Assembly (NCBI GenBank): GCA_900541415.1 | Contig: UQJP01000036.1 | Location: 1 to 35,207 of the forward strand | Origin: an uncultured Odoribacter sp. | GTDB taxonomy: Bacteria > Bacteroidota > Bacteroidia > Bacteroidales > Marinifilaceae | Reading direction: 5' to 3' | Length of the DNA: 35,207 nt | Shown: piece by piece, positions 1-8,821 of the stretch | Numbering within the stretch: position 1 is the first letter of the stretch | How the letters are laid out: every line of letters begins with the position of its first letter | Notes under the pieces: model-generated | The model's input: only the letters and a program-made list of their open reading frames with translations | Database searches by the model: none | What the model was told of the DNA's origin: nothing | Position numbers and translations under genes: made by a program

Positions 1-2156
1 ATCCGTTGTTGAACAAAGGCGCACACCCCCCCCCCCCCCCCCGCCACTTTCCCCTCAACGGCTTCCGGCCTCCGGTGCTGCTCACCACGCTCCGCATCGA
101 CAACCGGGAAATTCTTCCCTCCCCCCGGAATCCGTTACTGCGGCAACCATTGGCAAACACCCGGAAACTCACCCTCCGGCACAACGAAACAAACCTGTCC
201 ATCGGCTATACCGCCCTGAACTACATACACCCTTCCGGCAATCGGTACGCCTATCGGCTGGAAGGCATCGACCCCGGCTGGGTACAGGCGGAAGGACGCC
301 GCGAAGCCATATACAGCAACCTGCCTCCCGGCAACTACACCTTTCGGGTAAAAGCCTCCAACAACGACGGCCTTTGGAGCGATAGCGAAGCCACCCTCCG
401 CATCCGTGTGCTGGCACCGCTATGGCTGCGCTGGTGGGCATTCCTGCTCTATGCACTCGCGGCCTTTCTCATCCTGCGCCAATACTTTATCTACCGTCAA
501 AGGAAACAGGCACTCGAACATCAACTGCGCTATAAACAACTGGAACAGGAAAAAGCCGAAGAGCTGCACCGCGAACGCCTGAACTTTTTCACACAGGTAG
601 CCCACGAATTTCGAACGCCGCTCACGCTGATTCTCAATCCGCTGGACGAACTGTCGGCCAAAACCGTACATATCTCCGGAATCGGCAACATGCTGGCGCT
701 GATCCGGCAAAACACCAACCGCCTGCTCTCTCTGGTAAACAACCTGCTCGACCTGCAAAAGCAGGAAAGCGGAAAAACGGAACTACATCTCTCCGTATTC
801 GGCCTTTCCGAATTTATGCAGGAACTATACTATAATTTCCAGCCCGTTGCCCAAAACCGGGGTATCGATTTCCGCCTGCAACTGCCGGACACCTCCTTTT
901 CGGTGGAATACGACCGGGAAGAACTCGAAAAAGTCATTTTCAACCTTCTTTCCAATGCTTTCAAATTCACCCCGGAAAACGGGAAAATCATTCTTTCCGC
1001 CACCCTCTGTCCCATAGAAGCAGCGCAGGCAAACCAGGTGGAGACGGAACATCCCACCACACATAACCTATACATAGAAGTGGAGGACAACGGCATCGGC
1101 ATTCGCGAAGAAGACCGGGAAAAACTGTTCCAGCCTTTCGCCGCCTCCGGAAAAGACCTGCACGGGGAACTGCTCGGCAGCGGCATCGGGCTAAGCGTAG
1201 CCCGTTCCATCGTCCTCCGCCACCAAGGGACGCTCACCCTCCGGAACGTACACCCGCAGGGAACGCTGGCAAGTATAAGCCTGCCCTACACCCGCGTAAC
1301 CACCCCCATCTCCGAAACCATAAGCCCGGAAAACAGCGAAACGGAAACTCCGGAAACCACTCCCGTCACCCCTTTCGCCCCCACAGCTCCGCGTACGCAC
1401 ACCTTGTTGCTCATCGACGACAACCGCGACATACTCGCCTACCTGAAAAACCGCCTCGAACAGGAATACCTCATATACACGGCGGAAAACGCAGCGGAAG
1501 CCCTCCAAATCGCCGGGCGGCACACCGTCCACCTCATCATCAGCGACGTGATGATGCCCGGCATCGACGGCAATCAACTCTGCCGCACCGTCAAAGCCAC
1601 CCCGGAACTCTGCCACATCCCCGTGATCCTGCTCACGGCAAAAACCATGACCACCCACATGGAAGAGGGCTTCAACGCCGGAGCGGACGACTACCTCACC
1701 AAACCTTTCAAAATAACGGCACTCAAAGCCCGGATTAAAAACATACTCGCAGAACGCGAACGCCTGAAAAAAATATATGGAAAGAAACTATCCCTCGAAA
1801 GCGCAGGAATCGAAATAGAGCCCGCCGACCGCGCATTCCTGGAAAAATACACGGCCATCGTCCGGGAAAACATCTCCAACCCCGAATTTAATATAGAAAA
1901 CCTCTGCGCCCAACTGGGAATAAGCCGGGCAGCCTTCTACCGCAAAACCAAAAACCTCACCACCCTGTCCCCGGCGGAAATGATACGCAACATCCGCCTC
2001 GAATGTGCCGCCGGACTGCTCAAAACCACCGCCCTGTCCGCCGCAGAAATCGCTTTCCAAACCGGATTCGGCAGCTACGCCCACTTCAGCGACTATTTCA
2101 AGGCCACCTACGGCGTCTCCCCCAAAGAATACCGCGAAACGGCCAACGGCAACTAA
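1..2156 (+). CDS. Hybrid two-component system sensor/regulator (HTCS), 5' end outside window
   Basis: A one-protein two-component system of the type Bacteroidetes use to sense glycans in the periplasm and switch on utilisation genes. The reading frame is open from base 3. Numbering from the TTG at base 6 (716 residues), a Y_Y_Y domain spans about 70-132 and a membrane helix about 139-161. The HisKA domain has His200 in AHEFRTPL. A HATPase follows, with an N box near 313 and DNGIGI and GSGIGL loops. The receiver domain has phospho-acceptor Asp514 in SDVMMPG, and the AraC-type HTH occupies about 610-716. The N-terminal beta-propeller expected in this family (roughly 600 more residues) would lie upstream. 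The residues before the Y_Y_Y domain are odd: a proline run encoded by 17 consecutive C, and no recognisable last propeller blade. No adjacent SusC/SusD genes are visible, so the ligand is unknown. Family assignment is secure; whether the gene is intact is not. Confidence 0.93.
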   Translation, partial: PLLNKGAHPPPPPRHFPLNGFRPPVLLTTLRIDNREILPSPRNPLLRQPLANTRKLTLRHNETNLSIGYTALNYIHPSGNRYAYRLEGIDPGWVQAEGRREAIYSNLPPGNYTFRVKASNNDGLWSDSEATLRIRVLAPLWLRWWAFLLYALAAFLILRQYFIYRQRKQALEHQLRYKQLEQEKAEELHRERLNFFTQVAHEFRTPLTLILNPLDELSAKTVHISGIGNMLALIRQNTNRLLSLVNNLLDLQKQESGKTELHLSVFGLSEFMQELYYNFQPVAQNRGIDFRLQLPDTSFSVEYDREELEKVIFNLLSNAFKFTPENGKIILSATLCPIEAAQANQVETEHPTTHNLYIEVEDNGIGIREEDREKLFQPFAASGKDLHGELLGSGIGLSVARSIVLRHQGTLTLRNVHPQGTLASISLPYTRVTTPISETISPENSETETPETTPVTPFAPTAPRTHTLLLIDDNRDILAYLKNRLEQEYLIYTAENAAEALQIAGRHTVHLIISDVMMPGIDGNQLCRTVKATPELCHIPVILLTAKTMTTHMEEGFNAGADDYLTKPFKITALKARIKNILAERERLKKIYGKKLSLESAGIEIEPADRAFLEKYTAIVRENISNPEFNIENLCAQLGISRAAFYRKTKNLTTLSPAEMIRNIRLECAAGLLKTTALSAAEIAFQTGFGSYAHFSDYFKATYGVSPKEYRETANGN
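26..42. repeat. Homopolymer of 17 C inside the HTCS reading frame
   Basis: Seventeen consecutive C residues encode part of a proline run just before the Y_Y_Y domain. Such a tract is prone to slippage, and a change of one or two bases would put the upstream part of the gene out of frame. It lies 25 bases from the window edge, so an assembly or contig-end artefact is equally possible. Confidence 0.9.
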
Positions 2157-2203
2157 TCCCGCCCCGCAAACAGCCATCCCGCAGGGGGCTTTCCCCTCCG
2201 GGC

Positions 2204-2722
2204 TCATCCTTCCAGCCGCTTCTCGAAAGCCAGCCGTTCATTCCGGGCGTAAACAATCTTCCCGCAATACCTGAACCCTAACTTCTCCAACATCCGCAAC
2301 ATATATACATTATCGAAATTCGTATCCACCCGGAAACTCCCCACCCCCTTTCGCCTGCACAAACCCTCCACCTGCCGCATAAACAAAGTCGCCATACCCT
2401 GTTGCTTCACCTCGTCGGCCACCGCCAGCCGATGCACCACCACATAAGGAGGCTCCGTCGCCCACTTTCCCCGGATCACCTCATAGGCAGGCTCGCCGTC
2501 GAAAATCACCGCACCGTAAGCCACCGCTCTCCCTTCCCGGCACAACACATACCCGTACCCCGAAGCCACATCCCGCGCAATATCCTCCGGGGCGGGATAA
2601 CCGTCCTGCCACTGCTGCTTACCCGCCAGCCTCATCTGTTCCTTGGCCTGCAAAATAATCTCCCAAATCCGCTTCAGGTCTTCCTCTCCGGCTGGCCTGA
2701 AACCCATAAAATCATCTGTCAT
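2204..2722 (-). CDS. GNAT family N-acetyltransferase
   Basis: A 172-residue single-domain GNAT acetyltransferase that would transfer an acetyl group from acetyl-CoA to an amine; the substrate cannot be told. Beta-strand 4 and the acetyl-CoA loop are visible as VVVHRLAVADEVKQQGMA around residues 95-112, where QQGMA stands in for the usual RGxGxG/A motif. FDNVYMLRMLEKLGFRYCG near 136-154 is the typical C-terminal NxxAxxLYxKxGF segment. Length is normal for the family. The start could be the first ATG or the in-frame ATG five codons later (MGFRPA). It is convergent with the upstream HTCS gene and divergent from the DUF2156 gene, so it is probably a single-gene unit. Confidence 0.88.
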   Translation of the reverse strand: MTDDFMGFRPAGEEDLKRIWEIILQAKEQMRLAGKQQWQDGYPAPEDIARDVASGYGYVLCREGRAVAYGAVIFDGEPAYEVIRGKWATEPPYVVVHRLAVADEVKQQGMATLFMRQVEGLCRRKGVGSFRVDTNFDNVYMLRMLEKLGFRYCGKIVYARNERLAFEKRLEG

Positions 2723-2970
2723 AACTTTATTTCCATAAAATCGTTCATACCTCCCGTTCCTGTCCCGTCACTCCTGCTCCGGCAAACAAAACCCCGGCGA
2801 ACATAAAAATACAAAATAATATCCATATTTATTTCCGAAAAATCCCTCCCACCCCTATTTTTCCGGCCAAAAACACATCCGCCTTAAAAACGTTTGCGTA
2901 TAAAAAACGAAAATACAAAGCACGTCTAATGGAAAAATAATCTATTTTCGTATCCTAAACAAAACCATTT

Positions 2971-3864
2971 ATGATTTCATTTCAACCGATCACCCCTAAC
3001 GATAAAGAGCTGATTACATCTTACATTTTACCGTCCGGGCAGCAGGATTGCGACCTGTCGTTTGCAAACCTGTGTAGCTGGCACTTTATGAGCGAATCGG
3101 CCTTCGCGGTCATAGACAACCGGCTCATTCTGCGCTTCACCAATGAAGACGGGCAACACGAATATTTCATGCCGATAGGCGACGGAAACCTGATTCCCAT
3201 AGTGGATAAACTGAGCGAACAAGCCGATGCGGAAAAAGAACCGCTGATCCTCCGGGGCATACTTCCCGGCACACGCGAAATACTGGAACAATACTACCCC
3301 ACCCTTTTCGAATACACCGCCAACCGCGACTACTTCGATTATATTTACCGGAGGCAGGACCTGGCCGAGCTAAAAGGCAAAAACTACCAGCCTAAACGCA
3401 ACCACGTCAATAAATTCAAAAAGGAATACCGCTTCGATTTCCAACCCCTCACCCCGGAATTGATTCCGGAATGCCTCCTGTTCGAAGCAGAATGGTGCAT
3501 GAAACACGGCTGCGAGGAAAACGAAAACATCAGGAACGAACGGCAGGCGCTGACCTTCGCCCTCGACCACTACAACGAACTACCGCTCTCCGGAGCGGTG
3601 ATCCACGTCGAAGGCAAAATAGCCGCCTTCACTTTCGGGGCTCCGATCAGCCACGACACCTTCGGCATCCACTTCGAAAAAGCCGACATCAGCCTCGACG
3701 GGTCATACAGCATCATCAACCAGCAATTTGCCGCAAGCCTCCCGGAACAATACCTTTGGCTCAACCGCGAAGAAGACATGGGCATTCCCGGGCTACGGCA
3801 GGCCAAAACCTCGTACCACCCCGCAAAGCTGCTTGAAAAATGCAGAGCGGTAAAAATAAAATAA
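2971..3864 (+). CDS. DUF2156 (phosphatidylglycerol lysyltransferase C-terminal-like) protein
   Basis: A 297-residue soluble protein of the DUF2156 family, whose fold is two GNAT-like domains related to the catalytic part of MprF (phosphatidylglycerol lysyltransferase) and to FemX-type aminoacyl transferases. Typical signatures are an N-terminal DCDLSFANLCSW segment near 24-35, LAELKGKNYQPKRNHVNKFK near 129-148 and a C-terminal NREEDMGIPGLRQAK near 266-280. No membrane segment is present, unlike full-length MprF. The substrate is unknown; transfer of an amino acid from aminoacyl-tRNA is a family-based guess only. The next gene, an Eis-like acetyltransferase, begins 64 bp downstream on the same strand and may be cotranscribed. 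Confidence 0.88.
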   Translation: MISFQPITPNDKELITSYILPSGQQDCDLSFANLCSWHFMSESAFAVIDNRLILRFTNEDGQHEYFMPIGDGNLIPIVDKLSEQADAEKEPLILRGILPGTREILEQYYPTLFEYTANRDYFDYIYRRQDLAELKGKNYQPKRNHVNKFKKEYRFDFQPLTPELIPECLLFEAEWCMKHGCEENENIRNERQALTFALDHYNELPLSGAVIHVEGKIAAFTFGAPISHDTFGIHFEKADISLDGSYSIINQQFAASLPEQYLWLNREEDMGIPGLRQAKTSYHPAKLLEKCRAVKIK

Positions 3865-3928
3865 GCCGGATCACCCCCGCGAAAACGGCGGGCGGGGAAA
3901 CGGGAACACCCGATATAAAACCTCACGC

Positions 3929-4990
3929 ATGGAAACTAAAAGGCAAAAAACAGCAGCACTCTGGAAAGCCTGCTTCGACGATACCGATGAATATATCCAG
4001 TTCTACTTCGACCGGAAATACAGGGATGAAAACACCCTCCTGCACGAAGAAAACGGACAAGCCATAGCCGCCCTGCAAATGTTGCCCTATCCCATGAACT
4101 GGGCAGGGACAACCCTCCGCGCCTCCTACATTTCCGGGGCATGTACCCTCCCGGAAGCCAGAAACCGGGGCATCATGACACGCCTGCTCGCCGAAGCCTT
4201 CCTCACGATGGCCCGGCGCAGCATCGACCTGACCTTTCTGATACCTGCCGAACCCTGGCTATACGGCTACTACGGAAAAACAGGCTACGCCCCCGTGTTC
4301 GAATATACCCCGGAAACCTTCACGCCCGCAGTTCCGCCGCCAACAACAGCCACACTCGACATTCCCGCAGCTTACAGCGACACGCTGGCCAACAGTTGCT
4401 ACCCCTATTTCGACAGGGAAATGCAAAAACGCCCCGATAGCATACAACACCCTTTTGACGATTTTTCCACCGTCCTTCGAGACCTGTACGCAAGCGGAGG
4501 GCGGCTTTTAGTGGCCAAATCCAAAGAAGATTCCTCCGGACTGACCGGGCTGGCCTTCGCCCTCCCCGAAGAAAACCACGTCCGGATTTCCGAACTGCTC
4601 GGCAATACGCCCGAAATACGCGCACAACTGCTCCACGCCGCAAGCCGCCTGGGAAACGGCAAGCCCGTCACCTGCAAACTTCCGGCACAACAGGGAAAAA
4701 GCGAGAAACGGGGAATGGCGCGCATCATTCAGGCCGAAAAAATGCTCGCCCGGTTTGCCGCCTGCCATCCGCAGGCCGATTTCACCCTGCAACTCACCGA
4801 CACCCTGCTTCCCGCCAACAATGGCTACTACACCGTCGTCCGGGGCAATTGCTGTAAACATATAAACACGGAAAAAAAAGCCTCTTACCACATGGACATC
4901 GCCACGCTCACACAGGCATTGCTGGGCGGACTGCCCGAAAACCCCACATTCCCTCTCCGCCATCCTTACCTGAGCCTGATGCTCGACTAA
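3929..4990 (+). CDS. Eis-like GNAT family N-acetyltransferase
   Basis: A 353-residue GNAT protein with the layout of Eis-like acetyltransferases: an N-terminal GNAT domain followed by a second degenerate GNAT domain and an SCP2-like C-terminus. The acetyl-CoA site is visible near residues 70-90 as SGACTLPEARNRGIMTRLL, and LIPAEPWLYGYYGKTGYAPV near 106-125 is the characteristic 'Y-Y-x-x-x-G-Y/F' segment. Eis enzymes acetylate aminoglycosides or other polyamines and proteins; the substrate here cannot be deduced. It follows the DUF2156 gene by 64 bp. Its TAA stop overlaps the stop of the convergent TonB-domain gene: the four bases CTAA at 4987-4990 serve both strands. Confidence 0.85.
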   Translation: METKRQKTAALWKACFDDTDEYIQFYFDRKYRDENTLLHEENGQAIAALQMLPYPMNWAGTTLRASYISGACTLPEARNRGIMTRLLAEAFLTMARRSIDLTFLIPAEPWLYGYYGKTGYAPVFEYTPETFTPAVPPPTTATLDIPAAYSDTLANSCYPYFDREMQKRPDSIQHPFDDFSTVLRDLYASGGRLLVAKSKEDSSGLTGLAFALPEENHVRISELLGNTPEIRAQLLHAASRLGNGKPVTCKLPAQQGKSEKRGMARIIQAEKMLARFAACHPQADFTLQLTDTLLPANNGYYTVVRGNCCKHINTEKKASYHMDIATLTQALLGGLPENPTFPLRHPYLSLMLD

Positions 4991-6087
4991 CGCCTGTTAT
5001 TCTTCAACCGGAACGGAACGCTCAGCTCGATTCTTCCCGTGTAACCGTTTCCCAATATACCCGGGTAAAACTCTACCAGGCGGATAGCCTCCCGGTCACA
5101 CTCCGGGCTCAGCTCTTTCAACACTTTGATTCTGGTGGGGTTGCCCCTCTTATTCAGCCGCACGGAAAGAACCACTTCCCCTTCCGTACCGTTCACCCGT
5201 GCCGCCTCGGGATACCGGAGAGAATCCGCCACATACCGTTCAAAACGCTGCAACCAGGTAGGATGTCCCTCCGCTTTCCTATTATTCCAGTCCGTAGCCC
5301 GCGAAATCGCCGACTTCGGTTTCTGATTCCTTTTTTTATTCGTATCGTAAGAAATCACCTCCTCTTCCCGCCGTTCTCCGGGCTTCTTCCGGGGCGGTTG
5401 CTGGCCCGCAGGCGAAATACCCCTGATCCGGACACCGGATTTATCATCGGAAACTCCTTCCCGGGCATTCACATGCTCCAGCCGTTTTCCCAGCATCCCT
5501 GCAACACTATTCCTCATTTCCAGGGAATCCTCTGCCACCACAGCCGTATCCCCGGCAAAATCCGCTTCGGCCACCGCAACGGCATCCCCCCCGGCAATTT
5601 CCCCCCTCTCCACGGCATACGCCGCCACCTTTCGCTCCTTCGGCCTGACCGCCGTATTTTCCCGGCCTTTGGCTTTCTCTCCCTCCTTTTCCGCCACCGT
5701 TGCGGATTCCGGCACAACCGCAGCAGCCACCACGGCAACGGCAGGCACCGCGCTATCTGCCTGCACCTCCTGCATCACCGCAGCCACATGCTCGAGATTC
5801 CGGTCATCCTCCCCCGCAAGCAGCCATGCCGCCGCACTCCCCACCAGCAAAATAGAAGCCGCAGCCACCCAGCGGAAAGCTTTCCAACGCTTCCTTCCCA
5901 CCACCTTAGGGCGCAATTCCAACTCCAGCTCCGCCACCACCCGCTCATGATCCGCCTGCACCTCCTCCAAGCCTTCCAACGCCTCGAACAAAAACGGATC
6001 CGACAAAGCCTCCCGTTCCAATCGGTTCGCCGGCTTTCCCTTTCGGTTTCCCTTCAAATAACGCCATATATACTCAAAACCTTTCAT
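4987..6087 (-). CDS. Membrane-anchored TonB C-terminal domain protein, partner of ECF sigma factor
   Basis: A 366-residue inner-membrane protein. Residues 1-70 are cytoplasmic and carry a motif (NRLEREALSDPFLFEALEGL, about 21-40) common to Bacteroidetes membrane proteins encoded beside ECF sigma factors. Residues 73-91 are a single membrane helix. Residues 95-270 form a low-complexity Ala/Val/Glu-rich periplasmic linker. Residues about 275-363 are a TonB C-terminal domain, with SLRYPEAARVNGTEGEVVLSV and a closing VPFRLK. The family would contact TonB-dependent receptors or other periplasmic proteins. The start lies 10 bp after the sigma gene, so both are in one operon. A role as transmembrane regulator (anti-sigma-like) or as an alternative energy transducer is inferred from this position; no ExbB/ExbD genes are nearby. 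Confidence 0.82.
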   Translation of the reverse strand: MKGFEYIWRYLKGNRKGKPANRLEREALSDPFLFEALEGLEEVQADHERVVAELELELRPKVVGRKRWKAFRWVAAASILLVGSAAAWLLAGEDDRNLEHVAAVMQEVQADSAVPAVAVVAAAVVPESATVAEKEGEKAKGRENTAVRPKERKVAAYAVERGEIAGGDAVAVAEADFAGDTAVVAEDSLEMRNSVAGMLGKRLEHVNAREGVSDDKSGVRIRGISPAGQQPPRKKPGERREEEVISYDTNKKRNQKPKSAISRATDWNNRKAEGHPTWLQRFERYVADSLRYPEAARVNGTEGEVVLSVRLNKRGNPTRIKVLKELSPECDREAIRLVEFYPGILGNGYTGRIELSVPFRLKNNRR

Positions 6088-6097
6088 ACTCCAACTA

Positions 6098-6658
6098 TTA
6101 ATGAACGCCCTTACGCTCCAGGCACAACTTCAGATTCCTTTTCCCGTTCTGGATAAAACTCTTCACCATCTTCAGCGAAAACCCCAGCCGCTCCACAATA
6201 TCCTGATAGGAAAACTCCTCCATAAAAAAACGCTCCACACACATCCGCTGCCGTTCCGGCAAAGCCTTCAGGCACTCCCGCAACCTCTCCTCCCGTTCCT
6301 CCGTCTCCCTCTTATCATCAAGATGAAAATCATCGCAAAAATCCATAAACTTCTCGTCCAATTCCACCAAAAAACTTCCCTTCCGCCTCCGCAACTCCGC
6401 CAAACAATCATTCCGGACACAAACATACAGCCACCCCTTAAAAACTTTCACCTCATGTTGCAGCAACCTGCCACCCAGCTCCTCATACACCTGCATCACC
6501 ATGTCCCGCGCATCCTCCACATTTTTCAGATACTTCAGGGCAACCCCATAAACCAAAGGCACATAACGCCCGTATAACTCCACCAGATACTCCGGTTTGC
6601 AACTTCCGCGATACCGTTGTAAAAGTTCCTCGTCGCTACAATCTTTACTAACCTTCAT
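6098..6658 (-). CDS. ECF-type RNA polymerase sigma-70 factor
   Basis: A 186-residue extracytoplasmic-function sigma factor. Region 2 covers about residues 10-80: YLVELYGRYVPLVYGVALKY, the DARDMVMQVYEEL segment of region 2.2, and WLYVCVRNDCLAELRRRKG. Region 4 covers about 120-180, with CLKALPERQRMCVERFFMEEFSYQDIVERLGFSLKMVKSFI as helix-turn-helix. The ATG at 6658 is preferred over an upstream one at 6715 because a TATCTTTG -7 element lies at 6683-6690 on this strand, which would leave about 18 nt of leader. The next gene in the operon is the TonB-domain membrane protein 10 bp downstream. No FecR-type anti-sigma gene is present. Confidence 0.92.
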   Translation of the reverse strand: MKVSKDCSDEELLQRYRGSCKPEYLVELYGRYVPLVYGVALKYLKNVEDARDMVMQVYEELGGRLLQHEVKVFKGWLYVCVRNDCLAELRRRKGSFLVELDEKFMDFCDDFHLDDKRETEEREERLRECLKALPERQRMCVERFFMEEFSYQDIVERLGFSLKMVKSFIQNGKRNLKLCLERKGVH

Positions 6659-6682
6659 GAATAAAAAACAATATAAACTAAA

Positions 6683-6716
6683 CAAAGATAAACAAACTTT
6701 CAAATAAAAACACAAA
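6683..6716 (-). promoter_or_regulatory. Bacteroidetes-type promoter of the ECF sigma operon
   Basis: Read on the minus strand there is a TTTG (6713-6716), a 22-base spacer and a perfect TAnnTTTG element, TATCTTTG (6683-6690). The spacer is slightly longer than the usual 19-21. Transcription would begin near 6676, about 18 nt before the ATG at 6658. Confidence 0.55.
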
Positions 6717-6720
6717 CACT

Positions 6721-6978
6721 ATGGAAAGCCAGGTAACCACCACCACAATCCACCCGTCCGTCACCCTCGGCAACTGGATTCTCACCATGATCATCATGTG
6801 CATCCCGCTCGTCAACATCATCATGCTATTTGTCTGGGCATTCAGCAAAGGCAGCAACCCCAGCAAAGCCAACTGGGCAAAAGCAAACCTCATATTCATC
6901 GCCGTAGGCATCGTCCTGTTCCTGATTTTCGGAAGCGTTCTGGCAGGAATATTTTACAGCTTTTCCCCTCATCCTTAA
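6721..6978 (+). CDS. Small uncharacterised membrane protein (two helices)
   Basis: An 85-residue protein not assigned to a function. Two membrane helices are evident, about residues 17-40 (NWILTMIIMCIPLVNIIMLF) and 56-79 (LIFIAVGIVLFLIFGSVLAG). Between them is a polar loop, SKGSNPSKANWAKAN, which resembles loops in small membrane proteins widespread in Firmicutes and Bacteroidetes. The N-terminal 16 residues are Thr/Ser-rich and polar. It is divergent from the ECF sigma gene with only 62 bp between the two start codons, so their promoters overlap. About 380 bp without a gene follow. Confidence 0.72.
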   Translation: MESQVTTTTIHPSVTLGNWILTMIIMCIPLVNIIMLFVWAFSKGSNPSKANWAKANLIFIAVGIVLFLIFGSVLAGIFYSFSPHP

Positions 6979-7359
6979 CCGGGAACATCCCGTTCCGCCC
7001 CCGTATTCCGGAAAACGGTTGCTCCGGCAGCCGTTCTCCGGAAATTTCCACATACCCCGGCATCGACCTCCTTCCCGGAGGCCGCCCGGATAACAAACCA
7101 TCTTCAAAAAACCTACTCCCCCATCCATTCCCGGCATCCTTCCGCACTCCTTCCCCCCCGACACCTAAAAACAGCCCTCCGGCATACCCCCATTCCCTCC
7201 CCCACACAAAAACGCCGAAACCGGGAAACCACAAAAAACAAAATTCCGGACTCACCCGTCAATCCCTCCCGATCGCTGAAAAATTCCGGGGATTGGTTGA
7301 ACTTAATCGGATCGTAACAGGCTAAGCTGTAATTTTATACCATCCAAATCGACCGATAT
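6979..7359. other. Gene-free interval with inverted repeats
   Basis: No convincing gene on either strand. The interval holds an imperfect inverted repeat with 13-base arms, 12 of them matching (7006-7018 and 7031-7043, around TTCCGGA and AACGG, 12-base loop). A shorter CCTCC/GGAGG hairpin lies near 7068-7082. Neither is followed by a T-run. A TAATTTTA at 7330-7337 could be a -7 element for the polyphosphate polymerase operon, but no TTTG stands at the right distance. Confidence 0.5.
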
Positions 7360-8115
7360 ATGAAAAACAGCATCATCCAAACCCTGTCCCGGTTCACTCC
7401 CATCACGCTGGAAGAAATGCAGCACATACGGCTCATGAACCGCACCGACACCAAATACCTCACCACCCTTCCGGCATTGGAAGAACTCCTGTTCTTAGCC
7501 CAAAAACAATACCGCATACAGGAAATCGGCAACGACAGGAATATGCCCTACTACACCTTATACTACGACACTCCGGCACTCGATATGTTCCGGGCACACC
7601 AAAACGGGAAACTCGGTCGCCAAAAAATACGCACCCGCTCATACGTCAACTCCGGACACACATTTCTGGAAATAAAAAACAAAAACAACAAAGGCCGCAC
7701 CGACAAACGGCGCATCCGCATCCCCTCGGTGGAAATACGCCCGGAAGCCTGCCGGGACTTCCTCTCCGGCGTCACTCGCTATCCTGCCGAATCATTGTCC
7801 GGGCAACTGGAAAACCGATTCAACAGAATCACGCTCGTAAACAGGCAAATGACGGAACGCCTCACCATCGACACCGAACTCTGCTTCCATAACCTGCGAA
7901 ACGACAACCGCCGGACATTGGAACAATTGGTCATCATCGAACAAAAACGGGACGGAAACACCCCCTCCCCGATCCGGGAAATATTGCGCACCCTCCGCAT
8001 ACACCCTGCCGGATTCAGCAAATATTGCATGGGGACGATCCTCACCGACAGCACCCTGAAACACAACCGGCTCAAACCCCGGCTTCACGCCCTGGAACAT
8101 TTATTATCCTGCTAA
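7360..8115 (+). CDS. VTC-domain polyphosphate polymerase
   Basis: A 251-residue cytoplasmic protein of the VTC superfamily, the catalytic fold of yeast Vtc4, which makes polyphosphate from ATP inside a beta-tunnel. The basic and acidic tunnel residues sit in recognisable motifs: NRTDTKY (27-33), YYTLYYDTP (64-72), KIRTRSY (89-95), FLEIKNKNNKGRTDKRR (102-118) and VIIEQKRDG near 190-200. Length is normal for the bacterial form. It is the first gene of a three-gene operon with a DUF4956 membrane protein (18 bp gap) and a beta-helix lipoprotein (19 bp gap). Whether the bacterial enzyme makes polyphosphate, or uses another triphosphate-like substrate, has to be tested; the assignment to the fold is strong. 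Confidence 0.88.
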   Translation: MKNSIIQTLSRFTPITLEEMQHIRLMNRTDTKYLTTLPALEELLFLAQKQYRIQEIGNDRNMPYYTLYYDTPALDMFRAHQNGKLGRQKIRTRSYVNSGHTFLEIKNKNNKGRTDKRRIRIPSVEIRPEACRDFLSGVTRYPAESLSGQLENRFNRITLVNRQMTERLTIDTELCFHNLRNDNRRTLEQLVIIEQKRDGNTPSPIREILRTLRIHPAGFSKYCMGTILTDSTLKHNRLKPRLHALEHLLSC

Positions 8116-8133
8116 CACAAAACAACCACCCTT

Positions 8134-8802
8134 ATGGAAGGATTAGACGAATTAGAATTTATGGACACTCCGCTCCTGGACACTGCGGACTTCTGGCAAC
8201 TACTGCTGCGCTTTGCTTTCAACATGATTATCACCGGATGCATCATCCACCTGCTTTACTATCCCAAAAGCCGGCGCAGGGACTACTACTTCACATTCAT
8301 GCTCATCAGCCTCAGCATCTTCTTCCTCATCTTCCTGCTGGGAAGCGTCAAACTGAAAATCGGCTTTGCCCTCGGCTTATTCGCCATCTTCGGCATCATC
8401 CGCTATCGCACGGAATCCATGCCCGTCAGGGAAATGACCTACCTCTTCGTAATCATCGCCCTCTCGGTGATCAACGCCCTGGCGGTGACCATCAGCTACG
8501 TGGAACTACTGGCCACCAACCTGATATTCCTGCTCAGCATCTGGATTTGCGAAAGCAACCGCTGGCTAAAACACATCTCCTGCAAACTGATACAATACGA
8601 CCGGATCGAACTGATAAAACCCGACCGGAAGCCGGAATTGCTGCAAGACCTCCACGAACGCACCGGGCTTTCCATTTCCAAAGTGGAAATCGGTTCCATC
8701 GACTTCCTGCGCGACACAGCCATATTGAAAATATACTATGAGCCGGAAAGCAATGAAATCAAAACCATAGACACGCTCACCAAAATACCCCGCGAAGAAT
8801 AA
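8134..8802 (+). CDS. DUF4956 membrane protein
   Basis: A 222-residue inner-membrane protein of the DUF4956 family. Hydrophobic segments lie at about 23-43, 52-70, 72-90, 100-120 and 122-140. They are followed by a cytoplasmic C-terminal domain (about 145-222) with alternating polar strands such as LSISKVEIGSIDFLRDTAILKIYY. Arginine-rich IIRYRTESMPVREMTY (about 89-104) between helices is a conserved family feature. Members are repeatedly found beside VTC polyphosphate polymerases, so a role in handling or translocating the polymerase product is plausible but unproven. It is tightly packed between the polymerase and the lipoprotein gene. Confidence 0.88.
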   Translation: MEGLDELEFMDTPLLDTADFWQLLLRFAFNMIITGCIIHLLYYPKSRRRDYYFTFMLISLSIFFLIFLLGSVKLKIGFALGLFAIFGIIRYRTESMPVREMTYLFVIIALSVINALAVTISYVELLATNLIFLLSIWICESNRWLKHISCKLIQYDRIELIKPDRKPELLQDLHERTGLSISKVEIGSIDFLRDTAILKIYYEPESNEIKTIDTLTKIPREE

Positions 8803-8821
8803 AAACAATAAAAATAACACC

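Noticed and set aside
3864..3900. A CCCGC/GCGGG hairpin after the DUF2156 gene as a terminator.
   Set aside because: Short stem and no T-run; the next gene starts 64 bp downstream on the same strand and may be cotranscribed.
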